Counted from the stretch's first letter, positions 34,712 to 46,339 are shown. The stretch is 64,000 bases of DNA from Bidens hawaiensis (GCA_021521415.1 JAIQDT010000230.1:62001-126000), one strand, 5' to 3'. The notes: a model not told the origin generated them from the sequence alone. Made by a program: numbers and translations.

Positions 34712-36507
34712 GGCTGAGGGGTGTGGGGCTCTAATGGGGGCGCGAGTGGGGGCTCCAGCCAATAATATTATGACGTGTGGCAGAGAGAGAAACTGGATAA
34801 GGGGGGTGTTGGAGTCCCCGGTGGAGCCCCTGGCCCTGGTGTGGAGGGGCTCCAGCAGGGGCTCCAGCGGATTTTTTTTTTATTTTTTTATAAATATATT
34901 CAAAAAACGTATTATTAAAAAAACTCATAAATTATTAAAAAAAACACACATTAATGAAAAAAACACATTAATATCTAAAAATAAAATAAAAATAAAAGTA
35001 CTAAAAAAAACATTATTCTTATTCTTCGGCTTGGTCTTCTTCGATCAACCTCTTTCGGATACGTTCCTTTTGCTTTTCCATCAGCATTTGATCGACCGGA
35101 TTTAGGTTACTGAAGTCTCTAGTAAGGAAGTCCAAATCTCTCATTCGACTTTTTTCCTTTTTGTCATTAGAGACCACCTCCATGGTTTTGTTGAATTTAT
35201 TGAGGGATTCAACAAGATCGACGATGTTTACGGCTCCCCCCTCAGCCGGTTTTTTCCCCTGGCGTCCCTTCCCAATGGCCGCCTCCTCGGCGGTGAAGAC
35301 GTTTCCTCCCCCGCAATGTTTAGGTCGAATCCAACGCGGCAATCCGACCCGATTGAAGTGCTATACGCTCCGGACGAACTTGTTTTAGTCCGTTTCGGCC
35401 GTACTTCCGCATCAACGTCCGGCGCCACCAGCTCAACCCACTTGGAACACCTTTTCAACCTCTCCCACAACTTTACATCGTCCCACGTCTTCACCATCCC
35501 ATACCTCCGCAAACACTCCTGCTTCCACTCTTCGACAGTGAAATTGTAAACCGCCAAATCATCACCGCCACTTGGTCTCATACGACCGCTGTTCCTGTTG
35601 AAAAGATTAGTAAACAAGCCGACAAATTTTCTAATTTCGGACCACCGACCCGAAATCATATCGGGGTTCCGCTCTGTACTCCCAACGAGCGTATAGAACG
35701 TCTCCCTAACCTTTGTCCAAAAAATCTTGCTCTTTTGGTAGTCGGCTGCAAAAGGAATAAATAAATTTGTAAGTCATTTAACTTTTTTATTTAACTTTTT
35801 TATTAAAAATCATTTTTAAAAACGTTAAAACAATTACCGCAACGCCGATCCTCAGAAATGACTATCCAAGCCCGACACAAGGTTTCCTTCTCATCCGATG
35901 ACCACGGAGTGGTTTTCCGTTTCGTCCTCGGAGTCGAAGCCGGTCCCGACCCGTCCGTTGCAACTTGTTTTTTCCGGTGGGCGCGTCTTCTTTGTCCCGT
36001 AGCTTCACCGTGTGATTCTTGTGTCTCCGGAACAACAAAGTTAGGAGACGGTTGTATGTTGGATGGTTGAAAGCCGGATGATTGTTGCGGCTCCGAATAA
36101 AACATCGGTTGGTGCGGTGACGACCATAAATCGTCGTCAATATAATCTGAATCTAGGTTTGGGTACCAATTTCCAGACATGTTTTTAAAAAAAAGTTTGG
36201 AAGATGGGTTGATTTTGGGTTTTTTTTTGAAGTTGTGGTAATTGTTTTATGTGAAATGGGTTATATATAGGAAGAAAAAACTTTTTTTTTTTATTAAATA
36301 AGAGCCCAACGGCTCATTTTTAAGCTCCAACGGCTCTTTCACGTTTTCCCATGCCCCTTTACGCCATATTCGTCCCGCGAACCACCTTGCGCCTGCTTTG
36401 TGTTTCGTGCTCGCGCCCCTCTCGCGCCCCGGTGGTGTGGTGCTCGCGCCTGGGAGCGCGAGCGGAGGGGCTCTCGCGCCCCCGTTAAAGCCCCACACCC
36501 CTCAGCC
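34712..36507 (-). mobile_element. PIF/Harbinger-type element with ORF1 only
   Basis: Both ends carry a 35-base terminal inverted repeat beginning GGCTGAGGGGTGTGGGGC with two mismatches, flanked by TTA on each side (34709-34711 and 36508-36510), the target duplication typical of PIF/Harbinger. Inside is only the Myb/trihelix-like protein of such elements. No DDE transposase was found in 1.8 kb, so it depends on another element. Confidence 0.82.
35019..36180 (-). pseudogene. Harbinger ORF1-like Myb/trihelix protein with NAM-associated tail, frameshifted
   Basis: Exon 1 runs 36180-35838 and exon 2 starts at 35747, both on GT/AG borders in phase. An Asn/Gln/Ser-rich start (MSGNWYPNLDSDYIDDD) is followed by a basic stretch (RRRAHRKKQ). 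Then comes a SANT/Myb-like helix region (TPWSSDEKETLCRAWIVISED), continuing in exon 2 as FWTKVRETF and RWSEIRKFVGLF. The C-terminus is Lys/Glu-rich, as in the NAM-associated domain, with the FDLN signature near 35310. An indel in the G/A run near 35255 shifts the frame for the last 75 or so residues, which end at 35019. Such proteins are often labelled 'glutathione S-transferase T3-like' in error. In Harbinger elements ORF1 binds DNA and helps the transposase. Confidence 0.7.
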
Positions 36508-36510
36508 TTA

Positions 36511-37964
36511 GGGGGCAGAGCCCTTACCTTGAGTCAAGCTGATCTGACAAAGTTTAAGCAGCAGAGCCTCTAATTGAGATCTAGTTGACAAGTATTGTTT
36601 CACTAAAAGTTCACTAGAAATTGAAGTTTTCGCAATTTAACATGCGGAATTCTGTTTTAAATCGGGTGCATTTTGATTGATTGGATCATCTAGTCTTGTC
36701 AAGGTATAAATTTATTAAATTCTAAATTAAGTATTTTCCTTCTCAAACTTCATCACATGTTTTATGATCTATATATACACATACGCGTGTTAATTAATAC
36801 CAATTATGTGATTTACTATTAACTCCAACAAGTCTTTAATTACAACTACCTAACTTTGATTCAGTGTTTAGCTTGAAACAAATAACGCAAACAAAAGGCA
36901 AAAATAAAAATTTAACATGTCAGCATTGATTCATGTTGTATTTATATGATCTTCCTCTTTGATTTTTTTAAAAACCATTTGGTCTTCATTACATTGTTCT
37001 TCCCAAATTGTTGTGGTGTTGTTTTTAGATCTTTGCTGCATTTGTTCTCCAAACTTAAGGATGGTGTCTAATTCCTTCATGTAGCTTGTGTTTGCATATC
37101 ATGCTACAATTGTTTTTGGTCCCGATCATTAGTCACTCTGATACGATGTTAAAGTATACATAATTTACACAATTGAATCCTCTAGACTAATGTTAGGTTA
37201 GAAACTAATGAACTATCGAGTAAATTGCAATTTATATCCTTGCAGTTTGATCACTTTTGTCTAGTGAGTCTTTCCGAGTTTATATATATTTTTTAATTAT
37301 TTTCGTTCTCATGGTTTCTAAAACTTGCTATTTCCGTCCAAATCAATAACACCTTTAGTTATTGTCTGTTAGCTCAGAGTATAAATGTCATTAAAGTTTA
37401 TTTATTATTATTACTTTTTAAATCCTTATGGCAAAGAAACCATAAGAGTGGTATAGAGAGCGAGCGAGAGAGAAATATATGTATATCACTTTTATTTTAT
37501 TAAAATTATGGTTAATTTAGTATTTTTTTTATTAACATAACAACACACAACTAATGAAGTTCATGAACTGGATCAAAATGCCAAGTAAACGAAATCATAA
37601 AATCGGAAATCGCAAAAATAATCATATCAATAATAAATTATACAAAATTGATAAAAGTGATCAAACTAGTAAGTAGTAACTACATAGATGAAAAGAAAGT
37701 CTACTCTATATGATAATATTATATGAAAAGAATACTTTATTTCCCAAGCTTCTGATGGCTATAAGAACATGCGTACTCGGGGGGTTATGCAGGTGTTTTG
37801 GGCCATAACACCGGGGGTACACCGCCGTTAAGACTTTTTTGAATAATATGTTGTTCCACCTTCATGGGACTAAATATCTCTTTTAGACTTTTTTGAGTTT
37901 TTCATAAACGATGAGCAATATATTGTCCCCACTTAGGACTAAAGATTAATTATATTTATATCAT
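36511..37964. other. AT-rich intergenic sequence
   Basis: No gene seen. A GC-rich patch at 37760-37835 (TCGGGGGGTTATGC, then CCATAACACCGGGGG) looks like a fragment of a transposon end. Confidence 0.4.
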
Positions 37965-38640
37965 ATCAAAAGTTCAAAACCATCGTTTTCGATCCTTTTA
38001 GATATATCGTCACAATATAAGACTTTTAAAATAAATTTTAGGTATCTTGTGAAAACTTTGACATAAGTATCTTAATGTATAGTTGAAAAGTTAGACACAT
38101 AAGATTCAGTATCTTAATGTATAGTTGAAACTTTTATATTTCTAAAATTTATGAAAGTTTTATGATTATAAATATGTGTGTCGATAAAATTTATCTTAAT
38201 GGTTACGTTTAAGAGTTCACAAAATACGAAACGTATTAAACTGTTAACATCTAACTTATGTTTCACTAATTATAATTTATATATTTATTTTTATTTTATT
38301 GATCAAGGTGGTCGACAATAAAATGGTTAAATAACATATGAACGTTTTTAGCTAGCTCTTAAACTTAGTTTAAACATTACATTATCAAAACTTTAACTAA
38401 CAATATAGTTAATTATGGTTTTCGTTTATATGACATGAGAAAAAGTTCAGTTTCGATCTATAGACTTTGTTTTGCCTACCGTCCTTCAAATTTAAAATTA
38501 CACACTATACATTATAGAAATCAAATTGAGATTAGTTACGCAATAAGATGCATATGATAATTTTCGTTTCTCATCAAGGTATGCATGAAGCTCAGTGATT
38601 GAATTATATAGTTCATTATAAGATCATACATAATGATTAA
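37965..38640 (+). repeat. Diverged duplicate of 33545-34390
   Basis: Shared blocks in the same order are AAAACCATYG at the start, AAGACTTTTA, CTAAAATTTATGAAA, ATCAAATTG, TTACGCA, and GCATGAAG followed by ATTGAAT. Copy 1 of MITE family A sits inside the first block and is absent here. Confidence 0.45.
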
Positions 38641-38789
38641 TGGCTCTTAAGGGGCATTATCTGTCATATTATCATCATTATTTTTAGCCAAAAACATGTG
38701 TAATGATTAGTGTCCTTCAATCACTACTATTTCAAGCTACATATGGCATTATTGTAGAAAAGCTCCGCATATGTAATGAGTGTGTGGGT

Positions 38790-38805
38790 GGGGGGGGGGG
38801 GGGGG
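38790..38805 (+). repeat. G16 homopolymer
   Basis: Sixteen consecutive G on the plus strand. Its length may be affected by sequencing error. Confidence 0.7.
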
Positions 38806-39919
38806 TACATGGCCATTTTTTTGTCATATTTTATCACTCTTTATACAAGTAAAAAACAAGGAAAAAGGAAAAAAACATCATCGACAACTCCAATCATACC
38901 CAATAAAAACAATAAAGTAATAATGGGTCACACCATGTCCGTTCTCACATACGCTTCAACACTGAATCAATTGTGTTGACCCGAAACACAAATCGGTTCA
39001 ACCATGCCCACCTTTATAATCCTTTTTTGTTCCTTAATTCCAAATTATTGTTGTGTGTTAAGTTCACACCTTTTTTTTACTGAAAGTAACTTTTAGAAAG
39101 AAAAAAAGTGGTTAAATCCTCCAAATTTGGTTTTAGATATCAATTAAATCCCAAAAATATACTTGTCTGCCCAATATTTACAACATTATACTGTATTTCT
39201 TAATACTATTTTTTCACTTAAATTGACAAAACTCCAGCCCAAAAATGACAAATCTTTTGGACTATAAATGACAAGTCTTCTAGCCCACTATGCAATAGTA
39301 TGCAATTTTGCATGTTGTTAGATAAAGCCATAAGTTTCTTTGATCCGAACTGTAAAAACCGGAGTGGTTAAATTCTTCAAATTAAAACAAGGTATTAGAC
39401 TTTTATTATTGGGTAAATTCTTGCTAGGATTAATTTTGATTGTGGATTCAATAGGAGTTATGTTTGGATCTTGGAAGCATCAGTATATGGTGATCTCTTG
39501 GTATAATTTTAATTATTATATTTCTTTTTTGTTTAAAAGGTTGATACTTTTTAGTTTATATCTGTATCTGATTTATTACATATATATAAGTTGTATATAC
39601 AACATAACAAAAGTACATTATTTTGATCAAAACATGTGACACTGTAAAATCCTTTGTTACATGAATATGCATTATGTTACTTGAAGATTTTCAGCAAACA
39701 TTGCATAACTTTAATCGATACGCTCTTTTCGAACTCATCCACGGACGCGCAATTATAAGCAACTTATAATCTGGTATCACTAACATTAATTATTAAAATT
39801 TGAAAATGCTAGGTTCTGTAAAATACTCGTTTAGGTAAAATCATTAAAAATTAAAAAAACAAACAAATCAAAGTATAAAAAATGTAAATTGGTAAAAAAT
39901 AAAAATGAAAATAAATATA
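38806..39919. other. Intergenic sequence without a recognised gene
   Basis: Short frames at 38776-38979 and 39340-39639 have no recognisable motif and biased AT-rich composition. Confidence 0.4.
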
Positions 39920-40003
39920 TGTCAGAAGTGGGATTTGAACCCACGCTCCCTTTCGGAGACCAGAACTTGAGTCTGGCGCCTTAGACCACTCGGCCATCCT
40001 GAC
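39920..40003 (-). tRNA. trnL-CAA (nuclear): tRNA-Leu (anticodon CAA)
   Basis: 84 bases on the minus strand. The acceptor stem GTCAGGA pairs with TTCTGAC (one G-T pair). The D region is TGGCCGAGTGGTCTAAGG, the anticodon stem CCAGA/TCTGG has loop CTCAAGT (anticodon CAA), there is a long variable arm typical of tRNA-Leu, and the T arm is GTGGGTTCAAATCCCAC. No intron. The plus-strand side after the gene is A-rich, giving T-rich sequence after the tRNA 3' end. It reads UUG codons. Confidence 0.92.
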
Positions 40004-40699
40004 TATTTGATTACTTTACCAAAAGAAATTATATATTATTAACAGAATATTATTAAACCTGTTTTATTTATTTATCGTGTTTGCATTTATATATATCATG
40101 GTGCCTATTTGTTAAGAGTGCAAAGTGCCAACTTATAACTTAATAATTAAAATAATATCATATAGCCGCGACAAATACTCGGGTTGTCTATTAAACGAAC
40201 TTATTTTTAGACTCAACCTCGGACTCAAGCTAATTTAAGTTTTTCCTGATTCAAGCCTTTTACAAGCCAATATACCGAGTAGCTCACGAGCCGCTTGACT
40301 CGCTTTCAAAATGTTAGATTCTTTGTTTCAACCACTTCTAATTATACAAAAGCTTTATAATATGTATTTTCACTAATTTGTTAGTTTATCCTGTTACTAA
40401 ACCTCATACAACTTGTTCGAAACAGGATGATCATTTCAAGAGGCTGCTATAGTTGATTAATATAGTTTCAGATTAATATATATATATATATATACAATGG
40501 ACCGATGTGATACTTCAGGTTTTGTCAGTGGGGGCGTAACGTACTCAGCATATGTTAACAGTTGACACTAGATCATTGGCTTAGAAATGCTTTAGATTTT
40601 TTAGATATTAATGCAGCCCGGAAGTTAGTCGACTTATTCTTTTGCTAATAAGTTTTGATCAAAGTTATAATAAGAGACTTGCAGATAACTTAAATGCAT
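40004..40699. other. Intergenic sequence between the tRNA and the WRKY19-like pseudogene
   Basis: A TA microsatellite lies at about 40479-40494. Sequence from about 40560 may already belong to the pseudogene, but no frame is convincing. Confidence 0.35.
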
Positions 40700-41830
40700 A
40701 CCGGGCTTTGCTGCAAACGGGTCAACGGATGCGTAAACCAGGTTTCCATTAAGCCTCTGGCTCAGTCACTCTCTAAGCTTCTCAGATAGCAAGAGGAGTT
40801 CAGCCACCAAGTACACCAACGTGTCGTCTGCTAAAGAAATGGATGAAGAGTCGTCTATGGATCTTGATTTGGACTTTAGCCTTTAGTCAACCATCAATGG
40901 TTGATCTGGAGTTAAGTATGTTTTTCTGTTCCTGCTGAATCAGATGTCACAACTGTTAACCGTAGCCCGCCACTTGTCGGTTCTAACTTCAGTATCTTGA
41001 CTATGCCAACTAGTTTAGTGACATGTTCATCTAGAGGTGTGTAAGAAACCGAAAATACCGATTAGAAACTGAAAAAAACGAAAAATCTAGCTTAAAAGGC
41101 ACAAATGGGGCCCAAAAGGCACAAACAGAGCTTTAAAAGCAGAAAGAGAGCTTAAAAGGCACAAGCGGGGTAAAAAAGGCACAAATGGAGCCAAAAAGGC
41201 ACAAAAGAGCCCAAAAGGCACGAACGGAGCAAAAAAGGCACAAACGGAGCCAAAAAGGCACAAAAGAGCCCAAAAGGCACAAACGGAGCAAAAAAGGCAC
41301 AAACGGAGCCAAAGAAGCACAAAAGAGCCCAAAAGGCACAAAGGGAGCTTAAAAGACAAAGGAAGTTCAAAATATATATATAATTTTAAAAGATTAAAAT
41401 TTCAGGTCTATCGGGGTGTCGGGCAGGGTCTGTCGACCACCCGGCCCTTCCTCATAGCCGGCTCTGCATGACGGTTGCACCCATGCAGCGAGAGGGAAAT
41501 CCGGGCTATGCACGGCGGGACCTATATTTTTGTGGCACATGGTGGCGGCAAGAGATGTATAATTCCCGGTTGCACGAAAAATGCAAGGGGACAGACCGAC
41601 TGTTGTGTCCGCCATGGTGGAGGTAAGAGGTGCTCGTGGGGACATCCTGGTTCAGAATATGGTGTTAATGATCGTGTGTGTAATGCGTTTTCTAGAAGGA
41701 AAGTGTGTCTCTGCGCCTCTCAAGGGGCGCTGGTTCAGGATATGTTACATCACCCGGGTGTACTGCTTTTGGTTATGGGCCTATAGCTGGGCCACGTGGG
41801 TCGGCGGGTTCATGGTGGGAGTCTGATTCA
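40700..41830 (+). pseudogene. Cysteine-rich HGGGKRC-repeat (WRKY19-like) gene fragment, broken
   Basis: Two parts of one family are readable. The N-terminal part at about 40755-40885 gives SDSKRSSATKYTNVSSAKEM and then MDEESSMDLDLDFSL before a stop. A DLELS motif follows near 40900. After a minisatellite, 41455-41640 gives repeats of the GCTxxARGxTxxCxxHGGGKRC type: GCTHAARGKSGLCT in one frame, then AHGGGKRCIIPGCTKNARGQ and CCVRHGGGKRC in another. These repeats are known from plant proteins annotated WRKY16/19-like or 'HGGGKRC-repeat'. Stops and frameshifts leave no intact protein. Whether it is a decayed host gene or a captured copy is not clear. Remnants may reach about 41830. Confidence 0.7.
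41094..41350. repeat. Minisatellite, 19-20 base units in a 59-base higher-order period
   Basis: Units vary around AAAAAGGCACAAACGGAGCC. Triplets of units (20+19+20) recur, one of them with CACAAAAGAGCCC. It lies within the WRKY19-like pseudogene. Its long frames on the minus strand (Phe/Leu/Cys-rich) are a by-product of the repeat. Confidence 0.8.
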
Positions 41831-42478
41831 TTTGCTAGCCGAACGAAACATTAATGGCTCGTGAAGCCCGTGAAAAGTTATCGCAATGTCACGAAGTTGG
41901 TATAAAAAAGGCAGTGGTAGTATACTAGTATTGATCTTTGTTTTGGACTGTGGTTTGTTTGAGCAAAAGAATGTGTGTAATGGTATTGGGTTGTATGAAT
42001 AACTGAATGTCTTTGTGTATATGACAATTGCACAATGTTGTTTGTGAATATATTCTCTTTCTTATGACATATTTTTTATGCTAATTGCTACAATAATATG
42101 AGATTTAAGAAACTAACAATCACTGTCTACTAGTCATATATATTTCCTCCACAGTTTTAAGACCATAGGGCTGAGTTGCGGCCGGGCGGGTTGTACAGGA
42201 GAGAATATAATTTTCTTTGATTTTTAAGAGGTCATGTATTTCAGCTTTTACTTGGACCGAATCCAAATTCACCTTCGAAGTCAAGACCGAGAACCAAATC
42301 GAATATGCTTAATCGTTCCAGTTATAATACGAAAGTAGAAACACATATATGCATGTGTAAATTTTAGAGGGAATGGGACATGCATTAGTTTTAAGTGTTT
42401 AACTACACACAATGTTGCAAGGGATATATGTGCAAATGTATTTCCTTTCTATGTTCTAAAAAGAATAAAAAAAAGGAA
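41831..42478. other. Intergenic sequence
   Basis: The first 200 bases may be the 3' remnant of the pseudogene. Nothing else recognised. Confidence 0.35.
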
Positions 42479-42562
42479 TGTCAGAAGTGGGATTTGAACC
42501 CACGCCCCCTTTCGGAGACCAGAACTTGAGTCAGGCGCCTTAGACCACTCGGCCATCCTGAC
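42479..42562 (-). tRNA. tRNA-Leu (CAA), second copy with an anticodon-stem mismatch
   Basis: 84 bases, differing from the 39920 copy at two positions. The anticodon stem reads CCTGA against TCTGG, which puts a T-T mismatch at its centre, and the variable arm has GGGGGCG for GGGAGCG. Acceptor stem, T arm and anticodon CAA are unchanged. Downstream flanks resemble those of the first copy (the words ATATATCAT, AGTGCAAAGT and TATAAC in the same order), so the pair arose by a local duplication. It may be a pseudogene. Confidence 0.78.
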
Positions 42563-43493
42563 TATTTGCTAACTTTTGCCAAACATAGTTTAAAATACAA
42601 GCAAACATGAAAATATTAAATTGAACGTTTTATTTTTAAATATTGTTTGCACTGAAATATATCATAGTGCTTCTTAAAATGAGTGCAAAGTTATATATTA
42701 TAACAAAAATAATATAATATATGATAACTATGTTAATGTTTTATGTTGATTATTTTGATGTCATAAAATTATTACATGATTATCGAATGTTTTACTTACA
42801 TCGCATAATCAAATGAGATTATGACACTTATCGAGGTAAGATCGCATACATAGAAAAACAATACAATCATACACAAAGTAAATCCTACAAGTAGCTAATA
42901 AGCTATTGGTTAGGTCTAGAATAAATGAGATACATTGTAGATAAACTTTACCTCAATTCTTAGGAATGTAAAACCGTTTCCAATAAACACCCGGTTCCAA
43001 AAAAAACATATATATAATAATATGAATCGAAACTTTGTTTTTAGTCGGATTGGGTTTGCTATCCAAAAGAGGGTTGCGACACAGCTTGTTGCCCGCTTAA
43101 CTGCCACTTCATTGTAAATCGTTTGGATGTTTCTATGAAGTATAAAAAGATCATCCAAAAAAAAATAATAATAATAATAATATGAATTAAAATAAAAAGT
43201 TATACAAAGTATTTCTATTAGAAAATAGCCAAAATATAATAGTTTATTTTATTATATTTTAATATTGTGCAGGTTGGAGGTAGATAAGGAAAGTTAGTAA
43301 ATTCAAACACTAAAAAAGTGGTTTCCTTAATAGCAATTGGATCAAATATCGGCGGTCTGACATTTCCCCTTACTACGTTTGGTGTGCCTGCCAGTCCCCC
43401 GGTTCAGGGTATCATGGAACTGGATTTTGTTCCGTTTATTTTCTGTTGTTATTTATATGTATTTTAAATAGAAAATATGGAATACGATAATAC
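42563..43493. other. Intergenic sequence, duplicated flank then unassigned
   Basis: The first 200 bases mirror 40004-40165. A GC-richer patch at 43330-43440 is unassigned. Confidence 0.35.
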
Positions 43494-43766
43494 ATTAACG
43501 TATAATAGGTACATGAATATTTATTTTCACGAAATCGATCTATGAAATCACATTCCCACATCTTAGAATCGTCAATACATATCCAATTAATCATTGGTTC
43601 ACCGAAAAAAAAAACAGTTTTGGATCGTTAATCGATCTATTTTTTTCTTTTTTTCACGAAAACCGTTTTTTAGCGTTTTATGTTTTTGACTGATCGTTTT
43701 ATGTTTTTTGCGGAACGTTTTAGTATTTTTGCCTTTAAACGTCTCATGTACCTATCATACGTTAAT
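43494..43766. mobile_element. MITE family A, copy 2 (best termini)
   Basis: 273 bases. The left end ATTAACGTATAATAGGTAC and the complement of the right end, ATTAACGTATGATAGGTAC, agree at 18 of 19 positions. The interior matches copies at 33977 and 63643. Confidence 0.75.
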
Positions 43767-43799
43767 CAATTATTGTACAATATATATATATATATGATG

Positions 43800-44609
43800 G
43801 ATCTTGCGAGAAGTGATATTATAACGAGAAGTGAATGTATAACTCCATTAATCCCTGATTTCACTCCCTTTCATATGATGTTACATATATATATGTAAGT
43901 TGGTTGTATTTATGTCTTAATTACACATTCAAACCAACCTACAAACATATAAATGTACCGAGCCACATTCAAACCTATGTACCTACACACATACAAACAT
44001 ACGTACACATATACAAACATACGTACCTACACACATACATATGCACCTACACAACGCACCTACACACAATGTTGTAAAAGTAGGTTTCCAAGGCCGAGTA
44101 CACCCCGAGTACTCGCTACAAGGTATGTCGCCGTTGTGAGTTGCTTTAATTCCGCCTAGTTACTAAGAATTGATTAAAGGTGGTCAACCTTAGTCAAAAT
44201 CGCATTTAGTCGGTAAAATTGGGCCGATTTTGGCTTAAGAAAATAAAACATAGCTCGTATTTCTTTAATATTAAAGAATAAATATCATTTTTTTACTTAA
44301 TGACTAACAATTTTTAGAATAATTTGTTATTTAAAAACGTATTTCTCTTTTTTTGTATTGATCTTTACCTATTTTGTTACAAATATTAGTAAATTTATAA
44401 TATTCGACATATATATAATATTCAAAAACCAATTTTCTTTATATTTACCATGTCCGAGTACTCTCCGAGTACACCCAACTCCCCAGTCGGCCGCCTAGGG
44501 TCCGCCTACCGACTTTTGCAACCTTGCCTACACATAAGAAATAAAGTGAAATTAGTGATTAATAGAGTTACACCTTCACTTCTCGCTGTAAAAAACTTTT
44601 GAAAAGATC
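43800..44609. mobile_element. Inverted-repeat element split by a younger hAT-type MITE
   Basis: The left arm 43800-43872 and the complement of 44538-44609 share GATCTT, then CGAGAAGTGAA, GTAACTC/ATAACTC, ATTAAT and TTTCACT over about 70 bases. Between the arms lie short ACATAC-type repeats and the insertion 44067-44526. Flanks are TA-rich, so the target duplication cannot be read. Confidence 0.65.
44067..44526. mobile_element. hAT-type MITE, 460 bases
   Basis: The left end CAATGTTGTAAAAGTAGG and the complement of the right end, CAAGGTTGCAAAAGTCGG, match at 15 of 18 positions. Perfect 8-base target duplications CCTACACA flank it (44059-44066 and 44527-44534). No coding capacity. The GAGTACACCCCGAGTACTCG and GAGTACTCTCCGAGTACACC words inside each end add subterminal repeats. 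Confidence 0.82.
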
Positions 44610-44939
44610 TAATACATATATATATAACGTTTGGATTGATATGATTGTCACGTGAGTAGCTCGTGAACCGCCATAACATTTCATGTATCTTGGTAATTGA
44701 ACCCCTCACAAAATAAAGCGGCAAACCACTCTTATTTACATTCCTTCCATAACCACCACCACCACCACCACCATCACCGTCGCCACCATCTCCACCACCA
44801 ACAACAACGGCAAACACACCTTCCTTCCGTTATTTCAACTTTGTATGATCAACTTTACAACCACAAAACCCATACATATATTAAACAAAACAAAAACCAC
44901 ACCTATATATACACATATATAAACTTGTAACTAAATATT

Positions 44940-44978
44940 AATATAGCAAAACACACCCATGGAGTGTTTTGCTATATT
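44940..44978. other. Perfect hairpin 1 upstream of the AAA-ATPase gene
   Basis: A 15-base stem (AATATAGCAAAACAC) with a 9-base loop. It lies five bases before hairpin 2 and about 170 bases before the ATG. Confidence 0.75.
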
Positions 44979-44983
44979 GTGAT

Positions 44984-45014
44984 ACCGAGAAACGTTGCAG
45001 TAACGTTTCTCGGT
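44984..45014. other. Perfect hairpin 2 upstream of the AAA-ATPase gene
   Basis: A 13-base stem (ACCGAGAAACGTT) with a 5-base loop (GCAGT). It could be a 5'UTR or promoter element or a small transposon scar. Confidence 0.75.
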
Positions 45015-45148
45015 AACTCAATACTACAATACTCCACTTATTTATATATATATGTGTTTATATATATATCAACTCGAGTGTCATCAAGTGTGCTATAATA
45101 ATATTGTGAGGTAGATCTGATATTGTTGAAAGTTTGGAATAAGGAGAG

Positions 45149-46339
45149 ATGGAGAACAAGCATTTGTTTATGTCGGCTTTGAGTGTGGGACTGGGAGTGG
45201 GAGTTGGACTTGGGATGGGGAAGACAATGAGTCGATGGATGGGCGGTGACGATTCGTCCGGAATCGGACTTACTCCCCAGACCATGGAGCGGGAGATGCT
45301 TAGTATGATTGTTGATGGCAAAGATAGTAAGATCACGTTCGACGAGTTTCCGTATTATTTAAGGTATATACTAGTTTCGATTCTGATTCAAATTCAATTA
45401 TGTTACTGTTTTGGTAGGTAAACGGACAACAAGTTGAGCTGCCAGCTTTTTTTTATCTTTTTTGGATAGCAAAATTAGTAGTTTTGATTTCGATTCAAAT
45501 TCAATTCATTAGTGTTTACACTGAAATAAAAACAAATAGACAGAAAGTTGTGCTGCTAACCTTTTTATCTTTTTTTTTATTGTAAAATTAAGTCGTTTAA
45601 AAGTTACATTTAGTGCTTCCGTTTTAATTTAATTAAATAGAAAATGAATTGGATTTGGATGAATTACTAGTCGTCAAGGAATAGATGTATGGCGATTTAG
45701 CATAAACTTTAAAAATTCTTACGTAGTTGCGTATATATATGTAGTTTTATTCGTCAAAACTATTAGTAGAAAAAAATATATGCAAATATTATTCTAGTAT
45801 ATATTTTTGAGATTTGAATATTCCTAAAAATTCATTTTTGCAAGCCCGATAATTTAAGTTATGCGAATCTGATTTGAGTATATGAATTTTAGTATAGAAA
45901 ACACAAGAAATATAGAATTCGTGAATTTGATTCAAGCATCTTAATTTTAGATTTGCTTACTCAAAGAAGTCGTTATTTTCGTAAGCCTATGATAAACAAT
46001 ATGCTAAACGGATTCGAGTATTTGATTAGTGTCCTTAAAAATGTCTTTTTCGTCTATGTCTATCTATTTGTGAAGCTCGAGTCAGATTCGAGCCTTATCT
46101 TTTAGATTTACGCGCAACACATGGTCATATACTATTCATACTAAAAAAGATAAGCTTATAAAGTCCCCTATTTTTATATCTATATATTTATGTGATGAAA
46201 ATGACTATTTTGTGCTTCTTTTAAAATGTTTTAGTAATTTTTTTATGGGGGTCAATAGATATTTTACAACACACTATAATCTTTTAGTATGTTGGTGATG
46301 TTGGGCACATGGCTAAGTGTTTAGTCACACTCACACATC

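Noticed and set aside
41087..41370. Long minus-strand frames rich in Phe, Leu and Cys
   Set aside because: They exist in all three minus-strand frames because the DNA is a minisatellite. No protein signal.
39920..42562. The two tRNA-Leu copies as chloroplast insertions
   Set aside because: Sequence fits the nuclear cytosolic tRNA-Leu(CAA) type (GTCAGGATGGCCGAG start), not the plastid gene.
43930..44060. ACATAC/CCTACACA repeats as a separate satellite
   Set aside because: Short and imperfect. It lies inside the outer inverted-repeat element and supplies the target site of the hAT-type MITE.
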